This document shows, piece after piece, positions 43,686-52,350 of a DNA stretch of 64,000 bases. Position 1 is the first letter of the stretch. Every line of letters begins with the position of its first letter. The position numbers and the translations under genes were made by a program. The notes under the pieces are model-generated. The model did not search any database, was not told where the DNA came from, and worked only from the letters and a program-made list of their open reading frames with translations. The DNA comes from Castellaniella sp044508625 (lineage in GTDB: Bacteria; Pseudomonadota; Gammaproteobacteria; Burkholderiales; Burkholderiaceae_B): NCBI GenBank assembly GCA_044508625.1, contig JBIQHJ010000003.1, positions 62,001 through 126,000 of the forward strand. Direction: 5' to 3'.

Positions 43686-44777
43686 TCAAGCGCGGATCGC
43701 GGCCTCCAGGGCCTGGGCGATGGCCTGCGCCTGCTCCTCGGCGAGGTAGGGATGCATGGGCAGGCTCAGGACCTCGCGGGCGGCGGCGTCGCCCTCGGGG
43801 AGGCGGGCACCGGGGTCGGCCACGGCGGGCTGCTGGTTCAGCGGGATGGGATAGTGCACCGCGGTGGGCACCCCCGCCTGCTTCAGCGCGGCCTGGACGG
43901 CGTCGCGGTTGGGCACCCGCACCGTGTATTGCGCCCATGCGCTGACGTTGTGGGGCTCGACGTGGGGAGTGGCGATGCCGGCCGCGCCGAGCAGGCGGCC
44001 GTAGCGGCGGGCGACTTGCTGGCGCAGCTCGATTTCCTCGTCGAGGATGTCCAGCTTGGGCAGCAGGATCGCGGCCTGGAGGGTGTCGAGGCGGCTGTTC
44101 ACGCCCACCCGGATGTGGTGGTAGCGGCGGTCCTGGCCGTGGCGCGCGATCTGCCGGATGGCGGTGGCCAGCGCGTCGTCGTTGGTGAACAGGGCGCCGC
44201 CGTCGCCATAGCAGCCCAGCGGCTTGCTGGGAAAGAAGCTGGTACAGGCGATGGTGCTGAGATTGCCGGAATGGCGCCCTTTGTATGTGGCGCCGAAGCT
44301 CTGGGCGGCATCCTCGATGACGGGGATGCCGTGGGCCTGCGCGATGGCGTTGATGGCGTCCATGTCGGCGCACTGGCCGTACAGCGCCACCGGGACGATC
44401 GCCCGCGTGCGCGGCGTGATGGCGGCCTCGAGCCTCGCGGGATCCAGATTGCAGGTGCGCGGGTCGATGTCGGCGTAGACCGGCTTGGCGCCCAGGACCG
44501 CGACGGTTTCCGCGGTGGCGATGTAGGTGAACCCCGGCGTGATGACCTCGTCGCCCGGCCCGATGCCCAGCGCCATCTGCGCGATCTGCAGCGCGTCGGT
44601 GCCGTTGGCGCAACTGATGCAGTGCCTGGCGCCGACATAGGCGGCGAGGCGTTCCTCGAGCTCGGCGACCTCCGGACCGAGGATGTACTGGCCGTGGGCC
44701 AGGACCCGAGCGATGTTGGCGTCGATCCGGTCCTTGATGCGGGCCTGCTGGGTCTTGAGGTCGATGAAGTCGATCAT
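43686..44777 (-). CDS. DegT/DnrJ/EryC1 aminotransferase, WbpE/WlbC-like
   Basis: 363 aa PLP enzyme. The start FIDLKTQQARIKDRIDANI, the CISCANGTDALQIAQMALG segment, VIEDAAQSFGA, and the PLP Lys in SFFPSKPLGCYGDGGA match the UDP-2-acetamido-2-deoxy-3-oxo-glucuronate aminotransferases (WbpE, WlbC) involved in LPS 2,3-diacetamido sugars of Bordetella and Pseudomonas. No other polysaccharide gene is nearby, so it is isolated here. The start at 44777 matches the usual N-terminus; an in-frame ATG at 44870 would add residues encoded by a direct repeat. The symbol is withheld as the pathway context is missing. Confidence 0.85.
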   Translation of the reverse strand: MIDFIDLKTQQARIKDRIDANIARVLAHGQYILGPEVAELEERLAAYVGARHCISCANGTDALQIAQMALGIGPGDEVITPGFTYIATAETVAVLGAKPVYADIDPRTCNLDPARLEAAITPRTRAIVPVALYGQCADMDAINAIAQAHGIPVIEDAAQSFGATYKGRHSGNLSTIACTSFFPSKPLGCYGDGGALFTNDDALATAIRQIARHGQDRRYHHIRVGVNSRLDTLQAAILLPKLDILDEEIELRQQVARRYGRLLGAAGIATPHVEPHNVSAWAQYTVRVPNRDAVQAALKQAGVPTAVHYPIPLNQQPAVADPGARLPEGDAAAREVLSLPMHPYLAEEQAQAIAQALEAAIRA

Positions 44778-44812
44778 GTCGATGCGGAAGCCTTGGAAAA
44801 TTCGGGATACTC

Positions 44813-44844
44813 GAGGAAAGCCGTATCTTTGAGGAAAGCCGTAT
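44813..44844. repeat. 14-bp direct repeat upstream of the aminotransferase gene
   Basis: GAGGAAAGCCGTAT occurs at 44813-44826 and 44831-44844 (18-base period). It lies just before the aminotransferase start, read from the other strand. May be a protein site or a replication slip. Confidence 0.75.
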
Positions 44845-44907
44845 TGTAGGACCGGAATGGGCGCGGACACCTGCGTATTCTTCCCCTAGGGAAAGCATGT
44901 ATTCGTC

Positions 44908-44955
44908 AAGAAATCGATTTCATATTAGAATCGAAACGTATCGGATACTGTATCC
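44908..44955 (+). promoter_or_regulatory. Two operator-like palindromes upstream of the SDR gene
   Basis: AAGAAATCGATTTCAT (44908-44923) is one of five variants of ATGAAATCGATTTCAT around the second LacI cluster. GGATACTGTATCC (44943-44955) is a perfect 13-base palindrome 17 bases before the SDR ATG and resembles the site at 62341-62353. The region is AT-rich. Two regulators may act here. Confidence 0.55.
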
Positions 44956-44972
44956 ATTTCCTATCCAGCAAC

Positions 44973-45731
44973 ATGGAAACCACCCCTCGCAAGCGCGTCG
45001 CGATCGTCACCGGCTCGGGGTCCGGCATCGGCGCGGCCATCGTCCGCCGCCTGGGCGGGCCCGGCATGTGTTTCGTCATCCATGCCCTGAAGAATCGCGA
45101 GGGCTGCGAGGCGGTGGCGCGGGAGGCCGAGCTGGCAGGCGCGGCCGCGCGCATCGTGCTGGGCGACCTGGCCGATCCCGCGACGGCGGGCAATCTCGTC
45201 GATGCGGCGATCGAGGCGTACGGACAGCTCGACATCGTGGTGGCCAATGCGGGATACCCCGTCCGCGAGCCCCTGGGCCAGCTCACCCGCGAGCAGCTCG
45301 ATGGCGTGTACGGCGTGGTCACCGGGGGATTCTTCGAGCTGGCCACCCGGGCGCTGCCTCACCTGGGCCGTTCGCCGGCGGGGCGCGTCGTGACGATCAG
45401 CACCCACAACGTGCACATCTTCAGGTCGGACTACGCGTATTTTCCCGCTTCGGCGGCGGCCAAGGCGGGCCTCGAGGCCCTGACGCGGGCGCTCGCGCTG
45501 CAATTGTCGGCGCAGGGCGTGACGGCCAACTGCGTCGTGCCCGGCCTCATCGAGAAATTCCATGGCGAGCAGTTCATCTCGGGTGAGGAATGGGAAGGGT
45601 TCGCGCGCAAGATCCCGATGGGGCGGATCGGAAAACCCGAGGAGGTTGCCGCCATGGTCGCCTTCCTGGCCTCCGACGAGGCGAGCTACGTCACGGGGCA
45701 GGTCATCCATGTGAATGGCGGCTTCATTTGA
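44973..45731 (+). CDS. SDR family protein with Ser in place of the catalytic Tyr
   Basis: 252 aa. TGSGSGIGAAIVRR and VANAGYP are normal. The active-site stretch reads YFPASAAAKAGLEA: at the YxxxK position the residues are S-A-A-A-K, so the Tyr appears replaced by Ser, although a Tyr lies four residues earlier. Dehydrogenase activity may be altered. No clear ribosome site precedes the ATG. It converges on another SDR gene. Controlled probably by the LacI sites at 44908. Confidence 0.85.
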   Translation: METTPRKRVAIVTGSGSGIGAAIVRRLGGPGMCFVIHALKNREGCEAVAREAELAGAAARIVLGDLADPATAGNLVDAAIEAYGQLDIVVANAGYPVREPLGQLTREQLDGVYGVVTGGFFELATRALPHLGRSPAGRVVTISTHNVHIFRSDYAYFPASAAAKAGLEALTRALALQLSAQGVTANCVVPGLIEKFHGEQFISGEEWEGFARKIPMGRIGKPEEVAAMVAFLASDEASYVTGQVIHVNGGFI

Positions 45732-45748
45732 GGCCCGGGGGCGCGCCT

Positions 45749-45776
45749 CGGGGCCGCCGCCGATGGCGGGGCCCCG
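45749..45776. terminator. GC-rich hairpin between converging SDR genes
   Basis: CGGGGCC (45749-45755) pairs with GGCCCCG (45770-45776), with additional GCC/GGC pairing inside, in the 57-base gap between two converging genes. No U-run on either strand; possible bidirectional terminator. Confidence 0.35.
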
Positions 45777-45788
45777 GGACGGCGTCCC

Positions 45789-46571
45789 TCACAGGCGGGG
45801 CAGCAGCAGGCCTCCGTCGATGTCGACGGCGATGCCCGTCGCAAAGGGGAGGAGCCCCAGCACCAGGGTCGCCACCGCGCGGCCGACCTCCTCGGGCTCG
45901 CCCCAGCGGCGCACCGGGGAAAGGCCCTCGTCGATCAGCCGGCCGTAGTGCTCGCGGACGTCGGCGGTCATGTCCGTCCGGATCAGGCCCGGACGGATCT
46001 CGAAGACCCCGATGCCCGCTTCGGCCAGCCGCACGGCGAACAATTTGGCCGCCATCGACAGGCCGCTCTTGGAGACGCAGTATTCCCCCTTTTCGACGGA
46101 AATCAGTTCGGCATTGGACGAGGTCAGCATCACGATGCTGCGTCCGGTCGTCGGCCTGCCGTCCTCCAGCATGCGGCGCGAAATGGTCTGCGTGAGGAAG
46201 AAATTGCCCCGCAGGTTGATGTCGATGATCTCGTCGAAGCGGGCGGGCGTCACGTCGAGCAGGTCGCCGCGGTCGCGGACCTGGATGCCAGCATTGTTGA
46301 CCAGCGCATCGAGCCGGCCGAATTCCCGATAGGCCAGGTCCGCGATCGCGTCGTGCATGGCCAGCTCCGCGATATCGGCGCGGATGAATCGGGCCTGCGC
46401 GCCCAGCGCCTCGACGCGGGCGAGAGTCTCGCGCGAGGTCTCATCCTCGACGACGTCGTTGAGCACCAGGTCGAAGCCGTGCCGCGCCAGTTCGAATGCC
46501 GCCGCGCGCCCGATGCCCCGGCGCGCGCCCGTGATGATTGCGACCTTCCGGCCATTGGAGTGTTGATTCAT
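45789..46571 (-). CDS. SDR family oxidoreductase
   Basis: 260 aa. TGARRGIGRAAA cofactor motif, NNAGIQVRD, Ser in MLTSSNAELISVEKGEY, YCVSK (YxxxK). Ends with IAVDIDGGLLLPRL. FabG-like. Last gene of the leftward operon of region D, downstream of the acyl-CoA dehydrogenase. Confidence 0.92.
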   Translation of the reverse strand: MNQHSNGRKVAIITGARRGIGRAAAFELARHGFDLVLNDVVEDETSRETLARVEALGAQARFIRADIAELAMHDAIADLAYREFGRLDALVNNAGIQVRDRGDLLDVTPARFDEIIDINLRGNFFLTQTISRRMLEDGRPTTGRSIVMLTSSNAELISVEKGEYCVSKSGLSMAAKLFAVRLAEAGIGVFEIRPGLIRTDMTADVREHYGRLIDEGLSPVRRWGEPEEVGRAVATLVLGLLPFATGIAVDIDGGLLLPRL

Positions 46572-46665
46572 GGCCGTCCCTTTGGTTCCGACGGCGGTAC
46601 AGCCGGTGTCTGGCAGAACATGTGTTCTTCCCTCGTTGCGTGTTGTAGAGCAAAGTGTTGCGGGC

Positions 46666-47829
46666 TCATGCGGATGCCGTGGCGGCGCCCTTCAGCAGTC
46701 TGCGTGCGATGATCATCCTCTGGATCTGGTTCGTGCCCTCGTAGATCTGGGTGATCCTGGCGTCGCGAAACAGCCGCTCGACGGGAAAGCCGCGGATGTA
46801 GCCGCTGCCCCCGAAGATCTGGAGGGCGTTGGAGACGTGGAGGTTCGCCGCGTCCGTGGCAAAGCACTTCGCGATCGAACAGTATTGCGAGGCCTCCTCG
46901 GAATGATCGAGGCGGCGCGCCGCATCCCGGACCAGCAGCCTGGAAGCGTGCAGGTCCTTGGCCATGTCGGCGAGCATGAACTGGATGGACTGGAAATCCG
47001 CGATCCGCTGGCCGAACTGCTTGCGCGACACGGCCTGCTCGAGCGCGGCGTCGAGCGCCGCCTGGTGGATGCCGACCGCGAGCGCGGCCATGCCGACCCT
47101 GCCTTTGTCCAGGGCGCCGAGCATCGTGCGCAGCCCTTTGCCGGCTTCGCCCAGCAAGGCCTGCGCGGGCAGCTCGATGTCGTCGAAATACAAGGCGCCG
47201 ACTTGCGAGGCGCGCTGCCCCATCTTGTCCTCCGCGGCTCCCCGGCTGAATCCGCGGCGCTCGGCGTCCACGATGAAGACGCCGGTGGCCTTCGGGTCCG
47301 AGGCGGATTCGATGCGGGCGAGGACGAGCGCGAAATCACAGACCGGTGCGTTCTGTATCCACAGCTTGGAGCCATTGAGCAGCCAGCCCGTGCCCGATTG
47401 CCTCGCGATCGTGCCGATGCCGGACAGGTCCGAGCCCGCCTGCGGCTCGGTCAGCGCGAAGGCGCACAGGCGCTCGCCCGCGAGCAGGGGGGCGAGGTAC
47501 GTTGCCTGCTGTCCGGGGGTCCCGTATCGCGCCAGCAGGGACGACACCAGTTCCATCAGGCTGAAGTAATCGCCGACGGCGGCGTAGCCATTGGCCAGGG
47601 CCTCCATGACCATGGCGTACGCCCGGCAATCGGCGCCGACGCCGCCGAGTTCCTGGGGAACCGTGACCCCGAAAAGGCCGAGCCCGCACATTTCCCGATA
47701 GAGCTCCCGGGGAAAGCGCGCCTCGCGGTCCAGCTCCTCGGCGAGGGGCCGTATCCTCTCGCGCGCGAACCGGGCCGCGGCCTCCCGCAGCAGCTCGCGG
47801 TCCGCGGCGGATACTCGTTCGCTGTTCAT
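46666..47829 (-). CDS. Acyl-CoA dehydrogenase
   Basis: 387 aa. ALTEPQAGSDLSG, LLNGSKLWIQNAP and the catalytic base region ITQIYEGTNQIQRMII (Glu) are intact. Alpha,beta-desaturation of an acyl-CoA. With CaiB, the MaoC and the enoyl-CoA hydratase under the same type of operator, this indicates a beta-oxidation-like route for a specific acid. Confidence 0.93.
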   Translation of the reverse strand: MNSERVSAADRELLREAAARFARERIRPLAEELDREARFPRELYREMCGLGLFGVTVPQELGGVGADCRAYAMVMEALANGYAAVGDYFSLMELVSSLLARYGTPGQQATYLAPLLAGERLCAFALTEPQAGSDLSGIGTIARQSGTGWLLNGSKLWIQNAPVCDFALVLARIESASDPKATGVFIVDAERRGFSRGAAEDKMGQRASQVGALYFDDIELPAQALLGEAGKGLRTMLGALDKGRVGMAALAVGIHQAALDAALEQAVSRKQFGQRIADFQSIQFMLADMAKDLHASRLLVRDAARRLDHSEEASQYCSIAKCFATDAANLHVSNALQIFGGSGYIRGFPVERLFRDARITQIYEGTNQIQRMIIARRLLKGAATASA

Positions 47830-47870
47830 TCTGATGTCGCCCTGTGTCTCGTCGGGGTGGGTGCCTGCGG

Positions 47871-47887
47871 GCCGCCCGGGGGGCGGC
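47871..47887 (-). other. Hairpin downstream of dctP
   Basis: GCCGCCC / GGGCGGC separated by three bases, in the gap just after the DctP stop. Analogous hairpins follow the binding-protein genes at 5352, 20759 and 26026. Confidence 0.45.
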
Positions 47888-47928
47888 TTCGGCGCGATGC
47901 GCCCACCGGCCGATGCCGTTTCCGAGGT

Positions 47929-48915
47929 TTACTTCGCCGCCTGGATTTCCTCGTAGAGCTTTTCGCCGTCCGGGATTGCCTTGAAAAGCTCGAACTTCAC
48001 GCCCTCGAGGGCCTTCTTGATGTCCGCCCGATCGCTGTCGATGATGGTCATGCCCGATTTCCGGATGTCGGCCATGGCCTGCTCGTAGGTCTGCTTATAG
48101 AATCCGGCCGAATAGGTCATCGTTTCCGCGGAGGCCTCTTGCAGCAGCTTTTGCGTCTCGGGAGGCAGGGCGTCCCATTTCTTTTTCGAGTACACCAGCA
48201 GGGCCGGGAGGTATTGCGTCTTCGTCAGGTTGAAGTACTTGGCGACCTCGGTGAACTTGTCCAGGGTCACGCTTTCGGGCGAGAAGTCCCCGCCGTCCAC
48301 CACTCCCTGCTGCATGGCCAGGTAGACCTCGTTGTACGCCATGGGCGTCGGCTGCGAGCCGAGGGCCTCGTAGGTCTTGACGTAGCCCGGGGCCTGCATG
48401 ACGCGCAGCTTCAGGCCCGCGAGGTCCTGCGCGTTGCGGATGGGCTTCGTGGAGGCGAGATCGCGTTCGATCGCATAGAGGAAATCGAGGCCGATCAGGC
48501 CGTACTTGGGCAGCATGTCCAGGTACTTGCGCCCGACGGGGCCGGCGAGGACTTTGTTGGCCTGCTCGATATCGTCGAACAGATAGGGAATGTCAAAGAT
48601 CGTGTACGCCTTTACGGTCGGGCCCAGGACGGCCTGGGCCGTGATGAGCATGTCGAGCGAGCCCAGGCGCGCCGCCTGGATCATCTTGACCTCGCCACCG
48701 AGCTGCGATTGCGGGAATACGTTCACCTTGATGTCGCCGTTGGATTTCTTGGCGACGATCTCCGCGAACTTGTGCGAGGTCAGGTCGTAAGGGCTGTTGG
48801 GCGGCTGCGTGTGGCCGAGCTGCAGCTCCAGGCTGGCGGCCTGCGCGCCGAAGGCCAGGCTCGCCAGGACGGCGGCGAACGCAAGCTTGGCCGAGGAAAA
48901 ATTCATTCCGGACAT
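47929..48915 (-). CDS. TRAP transporter solute-binding protein (DctP family)
   Basis: 328 aa with a signal peptide (about residues 1-29, cleavage after GAQA). SLELQLGHTQPPNSPYDL and AGLKLRVMQAPGYVKTYEALG (ligand Arg) are DctP features. Start 48915 has GGAGGAG upstream. Belongs to a different subgroup from the Cys-paired proteins at 20759 and 41476. Confidence 0.93.
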   Translation of the reverse strand: MSGMNFSSAKLAFAAVLASLAFGAQAASLELQLGHTQPPNSPYDLTSHKFAEIVAKKSNGDIKVNVFPQSQLGGEVKMIQAARLGSLDMLITAQAVLGPTVKAYTIFDIPYLFDDIEQANKVLAGPVGRKYLDMLPKYGLIGLDFLYAIERDLASTKPIRNAQDLAGLKLRVMQAPGYVKTYEALGSQPTPMAYNEVYLAMQQGVVDGGDFSPESVTLDKFTEVAKYFNLTKTQYLPALLVYSKKKWDALPPETQKLLQEASAETMTYSAGFYKQTYEQAMADIRKSGMTIIDSDRADIKKALEGVKFELFKAIPDGEKLYEEIQAAK

Positions 48916-48931
48916 GTCACTCCTCCTTTGG

Positions 48932-50206
48932 TTACTTGATCAAGAACAGACTGAGCGAGGGTAGGTAGGAAAGAACCAGCACGTCGCAGACCAGCACGCA
49001 CAGGAATGCGAACAATGGCCGCATCAGCCGCTCCATACTGATGCGCGCGACCTGGCAAACGATGAAGAGATTGACGCCCACCGGCGGCGTCACCATGCCG
49101 ACGGCGAGGTTGACGATCATGATGACCCCGAAGTGGATCGGGTCGACGCCGTACAGGACGGCCACCGGCGCCAGGATGGGGCCCAGGATCATGATGGATG
49201 CCAGGGTCTCCATGAACATCCCGACGATGAACAGCAGGATGTTGACCAGCAGCAGGAAGACGATGGGATCGTCCGAGAATGCGGCGATGGCCGCGCCGAC
49301 CTTCTGAGGCACCTGGTTGATGGTGAGGATGTAGGCGAAGATCGCCGCAAAGGCCACCAGCAGCAGCACGACGGACGAGATCAGCGCGGAGCGCCCGAAG
49401 ATCTCGAGCAGCTCGCCCCACTTGAGTTCCCGGTATACGAAAATGCCCACCACCACGCCGTAGACCACGGCGATGACCGACGCCTCGGTCGGCGTGAACC
49501 ATCCGGAATAGATGCCGCCCAGGATCAGCAGGGGCATGATGATGGCGAACAGGGCGTCGCGCAGCGCGGGTCCCAGGCCGATGACCCACCCGGCCAGGCC
49601 GATCCCGTCGCCTGGATCGTAGCCGCGCCTGCGCGCGATGATGTAGACGGTGAGGATCAGGGACAGCCCGATGAGGATGCCGGGGATGATTCCCGCGATG
49701 AACAGGTCGCCGATCGAGATGTTCATCGAGGTGGCGTAGATGATCATCGGGATCGAGGGCGGAATGATGACGCCCAGCTCGCCCGAGGACGCCGTGATCG
49801 CGGCGGCGAAATTCCTCGGGTATTTCCTTTTTTCCATTTCAGGAATCAGCATGGACCCGATGGCGGCCGCCGTGGCGGACGAGGATCCCGACATGGTCGC
49901 GAAGAACATGGACGTCAGGACGACGACCGCGCCCAGGCCACCGGTGATCCAGCCGACGATCGCCTGCGCCAGGTTGACGAGCCGGCGCGCGATGCCGCCC
50001 TTCTGCATGAGATTGCCGGCCAGTATGAAGAACGGCACCGCCAGCAGGCTGAACGAGTCCAGGGATTCGAAGGCACTGGATGCCAGCATCATCATGGGTT
50101 CGCCCCGGTACTGCAGGGCGAGCAGCGACGAGAAACCCAGCGCGACGGCGATGGGCATGCTCAGCGCCATGAAGACAATCAGACTTCCGACGAGGACGAG
50201 TATCAT
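48932..50206 (-). CDS. TRAP transporter large permease (DctM family)
   Basis: 424 aa with about twelve membrane segments: MSGSSSATAAAIGSMLIPEM, GVIIPPSIPMIIYA, SGWFTPTEASVIAVVYG. ATGA overlap with the DctQ gene upstream; DctP follows after 16 bases. Confidence 0.94.
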   Translation of the reverse strand: MILVLVGSLIVFMALSMPIAVALGFSSLLALQYRGEPMMMLASSAFESLDSFSLLAVPFFILAGNLMQKGGIARRLVNLAQAIVGWITGGLGAVVVLTSMFFATMSGSSSATAAAIGSMLIPEMEKRKYPRNFAAAITASSGELGVIIPPSIPMIIYATSMNISIGDLFIAGIIPGILIGLSLILTVYIIARRRGYDPGDGIGLAGWVIGLGPALRDALFAIIMPLLILGGIYSGWFTPTEASVIAVVYGVVVGIFVYRELKWGELLEIFGRSALISSVVLLLVAFAAIFAYILTINQVPQKVGAAIAAFSDDPIVFLLLVNILLFIVGMFMETLASIMILGPILAPVAVLYGVDPIHFGVIMIVNLAVGMVTPPVGVNLFIVCQVARISMERLMRPLFAFLCVLVCDVLVLSYLPSLSLFLIK

Positions 50207-50799
50207 TTTGGCGATCCCTCTTGGGCGGCGGTCGCATATTGGTTGACGAGATCGTCGATCTCGGCTTCTTCGCTGGCTGCGAAACGGATGTCCTTGCCCA
50301 TGGAGCGGGCCTCGAGGATCAAGGCGATCGTATTGAGCGCCATCAGCAGGCCGCCGACCATCATCGCCGCAAAGACCATGGACATCGGGATGTCCATGAC
50401 CGGCGACATCTCGATCTGGCCGAACTCGGCCCAGCGTTTGCCGATCACCATCAGCAGCAGGTAGAACACGATGGAGAGCGCGTGGACGAAGTACTTTGCC
50501 GGCTGCCCGATGGCGGCCGGCACGTGCTTGATGAGGATGTCGATGCCGATCAACTGCCCGGTACGCGACCCGACGCCGCCGGCGATGAAAACCGTCCAGA
50601 TGAGGAGGTAGCGGGCGAGCTCGTCGGTCCAGGGCGCGGCGATGTGGAAATTCAGGTGGGCAAAGATGAACCGGATCAGGATCCCGAAGAAGATCGAGAC
50701 CACCATGATCGCGAATGCCAGGCCGCAGAGCCTGATCAGCAGGGCGTTGAGCCGGTCCATGAATCGGACGAACGGCGGCAGGGGTCTTTTTCTTGTCAT
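50203..50799 (-). CDS. TRAP transporter small permease (DctQ family)
   Basis: 198 aa. Four membrane segments, with the conserved APWTDELARYLLIWTVFIAGG and GSRTGQLIGIDIL. Gene order here is Q-M-P. GAGGAC precedes the start. Ten bases after the CaiB stop. Confidence 0.93.
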   Translation of the reverse strand: MTRKRPLPPFVRFMDRLNALLIRLCGLAFAIMVVSIFFGILIRFIFAHLNFHIAAPWTDELARYLLIWTVFIAGGVGSRTGQLIGIDILIKHVPAAIGQPAKYFVHALSIVFYLLLMVIGKRWAEFGQIEMSPVMDIPMSMVFAAMMVGGLLMALNTIALILEARSMGKDIRFAASEEAEIDDLVNQYATAAQEGSPK

Positions 50800-50809
50800 G
50801 GCATCGTCC

Positions 50810-52042
50810 TCATTGCGTCCTGGCGGCGGGCTCGTCCGCCTTCCACTCTCGTCCCGGGGCCTCGTCCGGGACGCCCACGATGCCCTGCGCGATCAGGTGC
50901 TCGATCTCGTCTTGCGCGCAGCCGATCCCCTCGAGAATCTCGCGGCTGTGCGTGCCGGCCGAAAGGGCCAGCGTATGCAGCGGCGGGACCTTGCCGTCGT
51001 AGCGTATCGGGTGGTTGACCAGGGTCGCGGTCCTGCCGTCGACCTCGATCCTGCGGAACACCTCGTTGTGCAGCGCCTGCGGGTCCCGGGCGAGATCGTC
51101 GTAGTCCTGGATGGGGGCATACCATAGCGACAGCGCGTCGAATGCCTCGCTGATCTGGGCGATGGTGCGGCGCGCGACGGCGGCGGCGACCTCGCGGGCG
51201 TAATCGTCGCGGTCCTCGAAGCGGTTCAGGGAGGCCATCGCCATCAGGGCGTCGCTGCCGAGGGCTTGCGCGAGCTTCACCGGATCGACATTGGAGATGG
51301 CCACGAAGCCGTCGAGGGCCTCGTAGACCCCGTAGGGCGACTGGTGGAACCACGTGGCGAGGTGCTCGTCGCGCTGCAGCTTGGACCGGGTGAAGCCCCC
51401 GCACAGGTAGCCGGTCAGGGCCTCGGACTGGAGGTCGATGCCCGCGTTGAACAGGCTGCCCTCGACCCTCGTGCCCACGCCCGTTTGCAGGCGCTTGACG
51501 TAGGCGCCCAGGATGCCCATGGCGAGCAGGGCGGCCCCGTGCTGGTCGATGGCCGCGCAGCCCACGGGCGTCGGCCGGGACGGGTGGCCGGTCGTGGCCA
51601 TCAACCCGGTGCGGGCCTGGAGCAGCAAGTCCTGGCCGGGCTTTCCGGCCATGGGTCCCGAGCCGCCGAACCCCGTGGCCGAGGCATAGATCAGGCCGGG
51701 CTTGTGCGCTTTCAGGGTCTCGTAGCCCAGCCCGAGCCGGTCCATGACCCCGACCCGGAAATTCTCGACCAGCACGTCGGCGTCCTCGAGGAGCCTGAAG
51801 AAAATGTCCCTGCCTTGCTCCGCCTTCAGGTTCAGGGCCAGGCTGCGCTTGTTCTTGTTGGCGCACATGTAGAAGGCGCTGACCTCGCCGACGTACACGT
51901 CGGCGCCCGACCACGCGCGCTCGAAGGCGCCCCCGATCGGCTCCAGCTTGATGACGTCGGCCCCCATGTCCGCCAGGTACTGCACGGCGCCGGGGCCCTG
52001 CAAGTAATGGCAAAGACTGAGGATTTTCATCTGGCTCAACAT
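50810..52042 (-). CDS. CaiB/BaiF (class III) CoA-transferase
   Basis: 410 aa. KILSLCHYLQGPGAVQYLADMGADVIKLEP and VLVENFRVGVMDRLGLG motifs. The catalytic Asp region is VEGSLFNAGIDLQSEA; the usual Asp (LD in S-L-x-D) reads F-N, so the nucleophile assignment is uncertain. Activates the imported acid by CoA transfer. First gene of the leftward operon; start 52042 has GGAGCAGGGA upstream. An internal start at 52030 is possible. Confidence 0.9.
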   Translation of the reverse strand: MLSQMKILSLCHYLQGPGAVQYLADMGADVIKLEPIGGAFERAWSGADVYVGEVSAFYMCANKNKRSLALNLKAEQGRDIFFRLLEDADVLVENFRVGVMDRLGLGYETLKAHKPGLIYASATGFGGSGPMAGKPGQDLLLQARTGLMATTGHPSRPTPVGCAAIDQHGAALLAMGILGAYVKRLQTGVGTRVEGSLFNAGIDLQSEALTGYLCGGFTRSKLQRDEHLATWFHQSPYGVYEALDGFVAISNVDPVKLAQALGSDALMAMASLNRFEDRDDYAREVAAAVARRTIAQISEAFDALSLWYAPIQDYDDLARDPQALHNEVFRRIEVDGRTATLVNHPIRYDGKVPPLHTLALSAGTHSREILEGIGCAQDEIEHLIAQGIVGVPDEAPGREWKADEPAARTQ

Positions 52043-52350
52043 TGTCCCTGCTCCGTGCGGCGGCCGGCCGCGGTGGGTGGATTGGTTCGTGGAAATGATT
52101 TTCTGCCTTGTTTTTGATGAAATCGATTTCATTCATCAGCTTAATTCTTTAGAATAATCGTTGTCAATATGAGGGAAATCCCTTGAATCGCTAGGCCAGT
52201 AATGAGGTACGGTGATGAAAACGATCTCATCCATGGAGGGCGAAATGCCTCTACAATCACCCTGTGGCGGGGGCTGCGATCGGGGTTCCGGCGTCCAATG
52301 TATGATTCCGGCTATGTGTGCAACTGTCTGGCATCCAAGAGAAATCCTCG
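52043..52350. promoter_or_regulatory. Divergent CaiB/LacI gap with two operator-like sites
   Basis: 308 bases. ATGAAATCGATTTCAT (52117-52132) is a perfect 16-bp palindrome downstream of a minus-strand TTGACA (52167-52162). ATGAAAACGATCTCAT (52215-52230) is a second copy toward the LacI gene. This suggests repression of the CaiB operon and LacI autoregulation. No coding sequence was recognised. Confidence 0.7.

Noticed and set aside
44778..44870. 31-residue N-terminal extension of the aminotransferase
   Set aside because: Encoded by the 14-bp direct repeat region and absent from WbpE/WlbC-type proteins, which begin at FIDLKTQ.
46570..48939. Very long open reading frame (about 790 codons) on the plus strand
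   Set aside because: It lies opposite the acyl-CoA dehydrogenase and DctP genes, whose families are certain. Its translation is compositionally biased and matches no family; it is a by-product of high GC.
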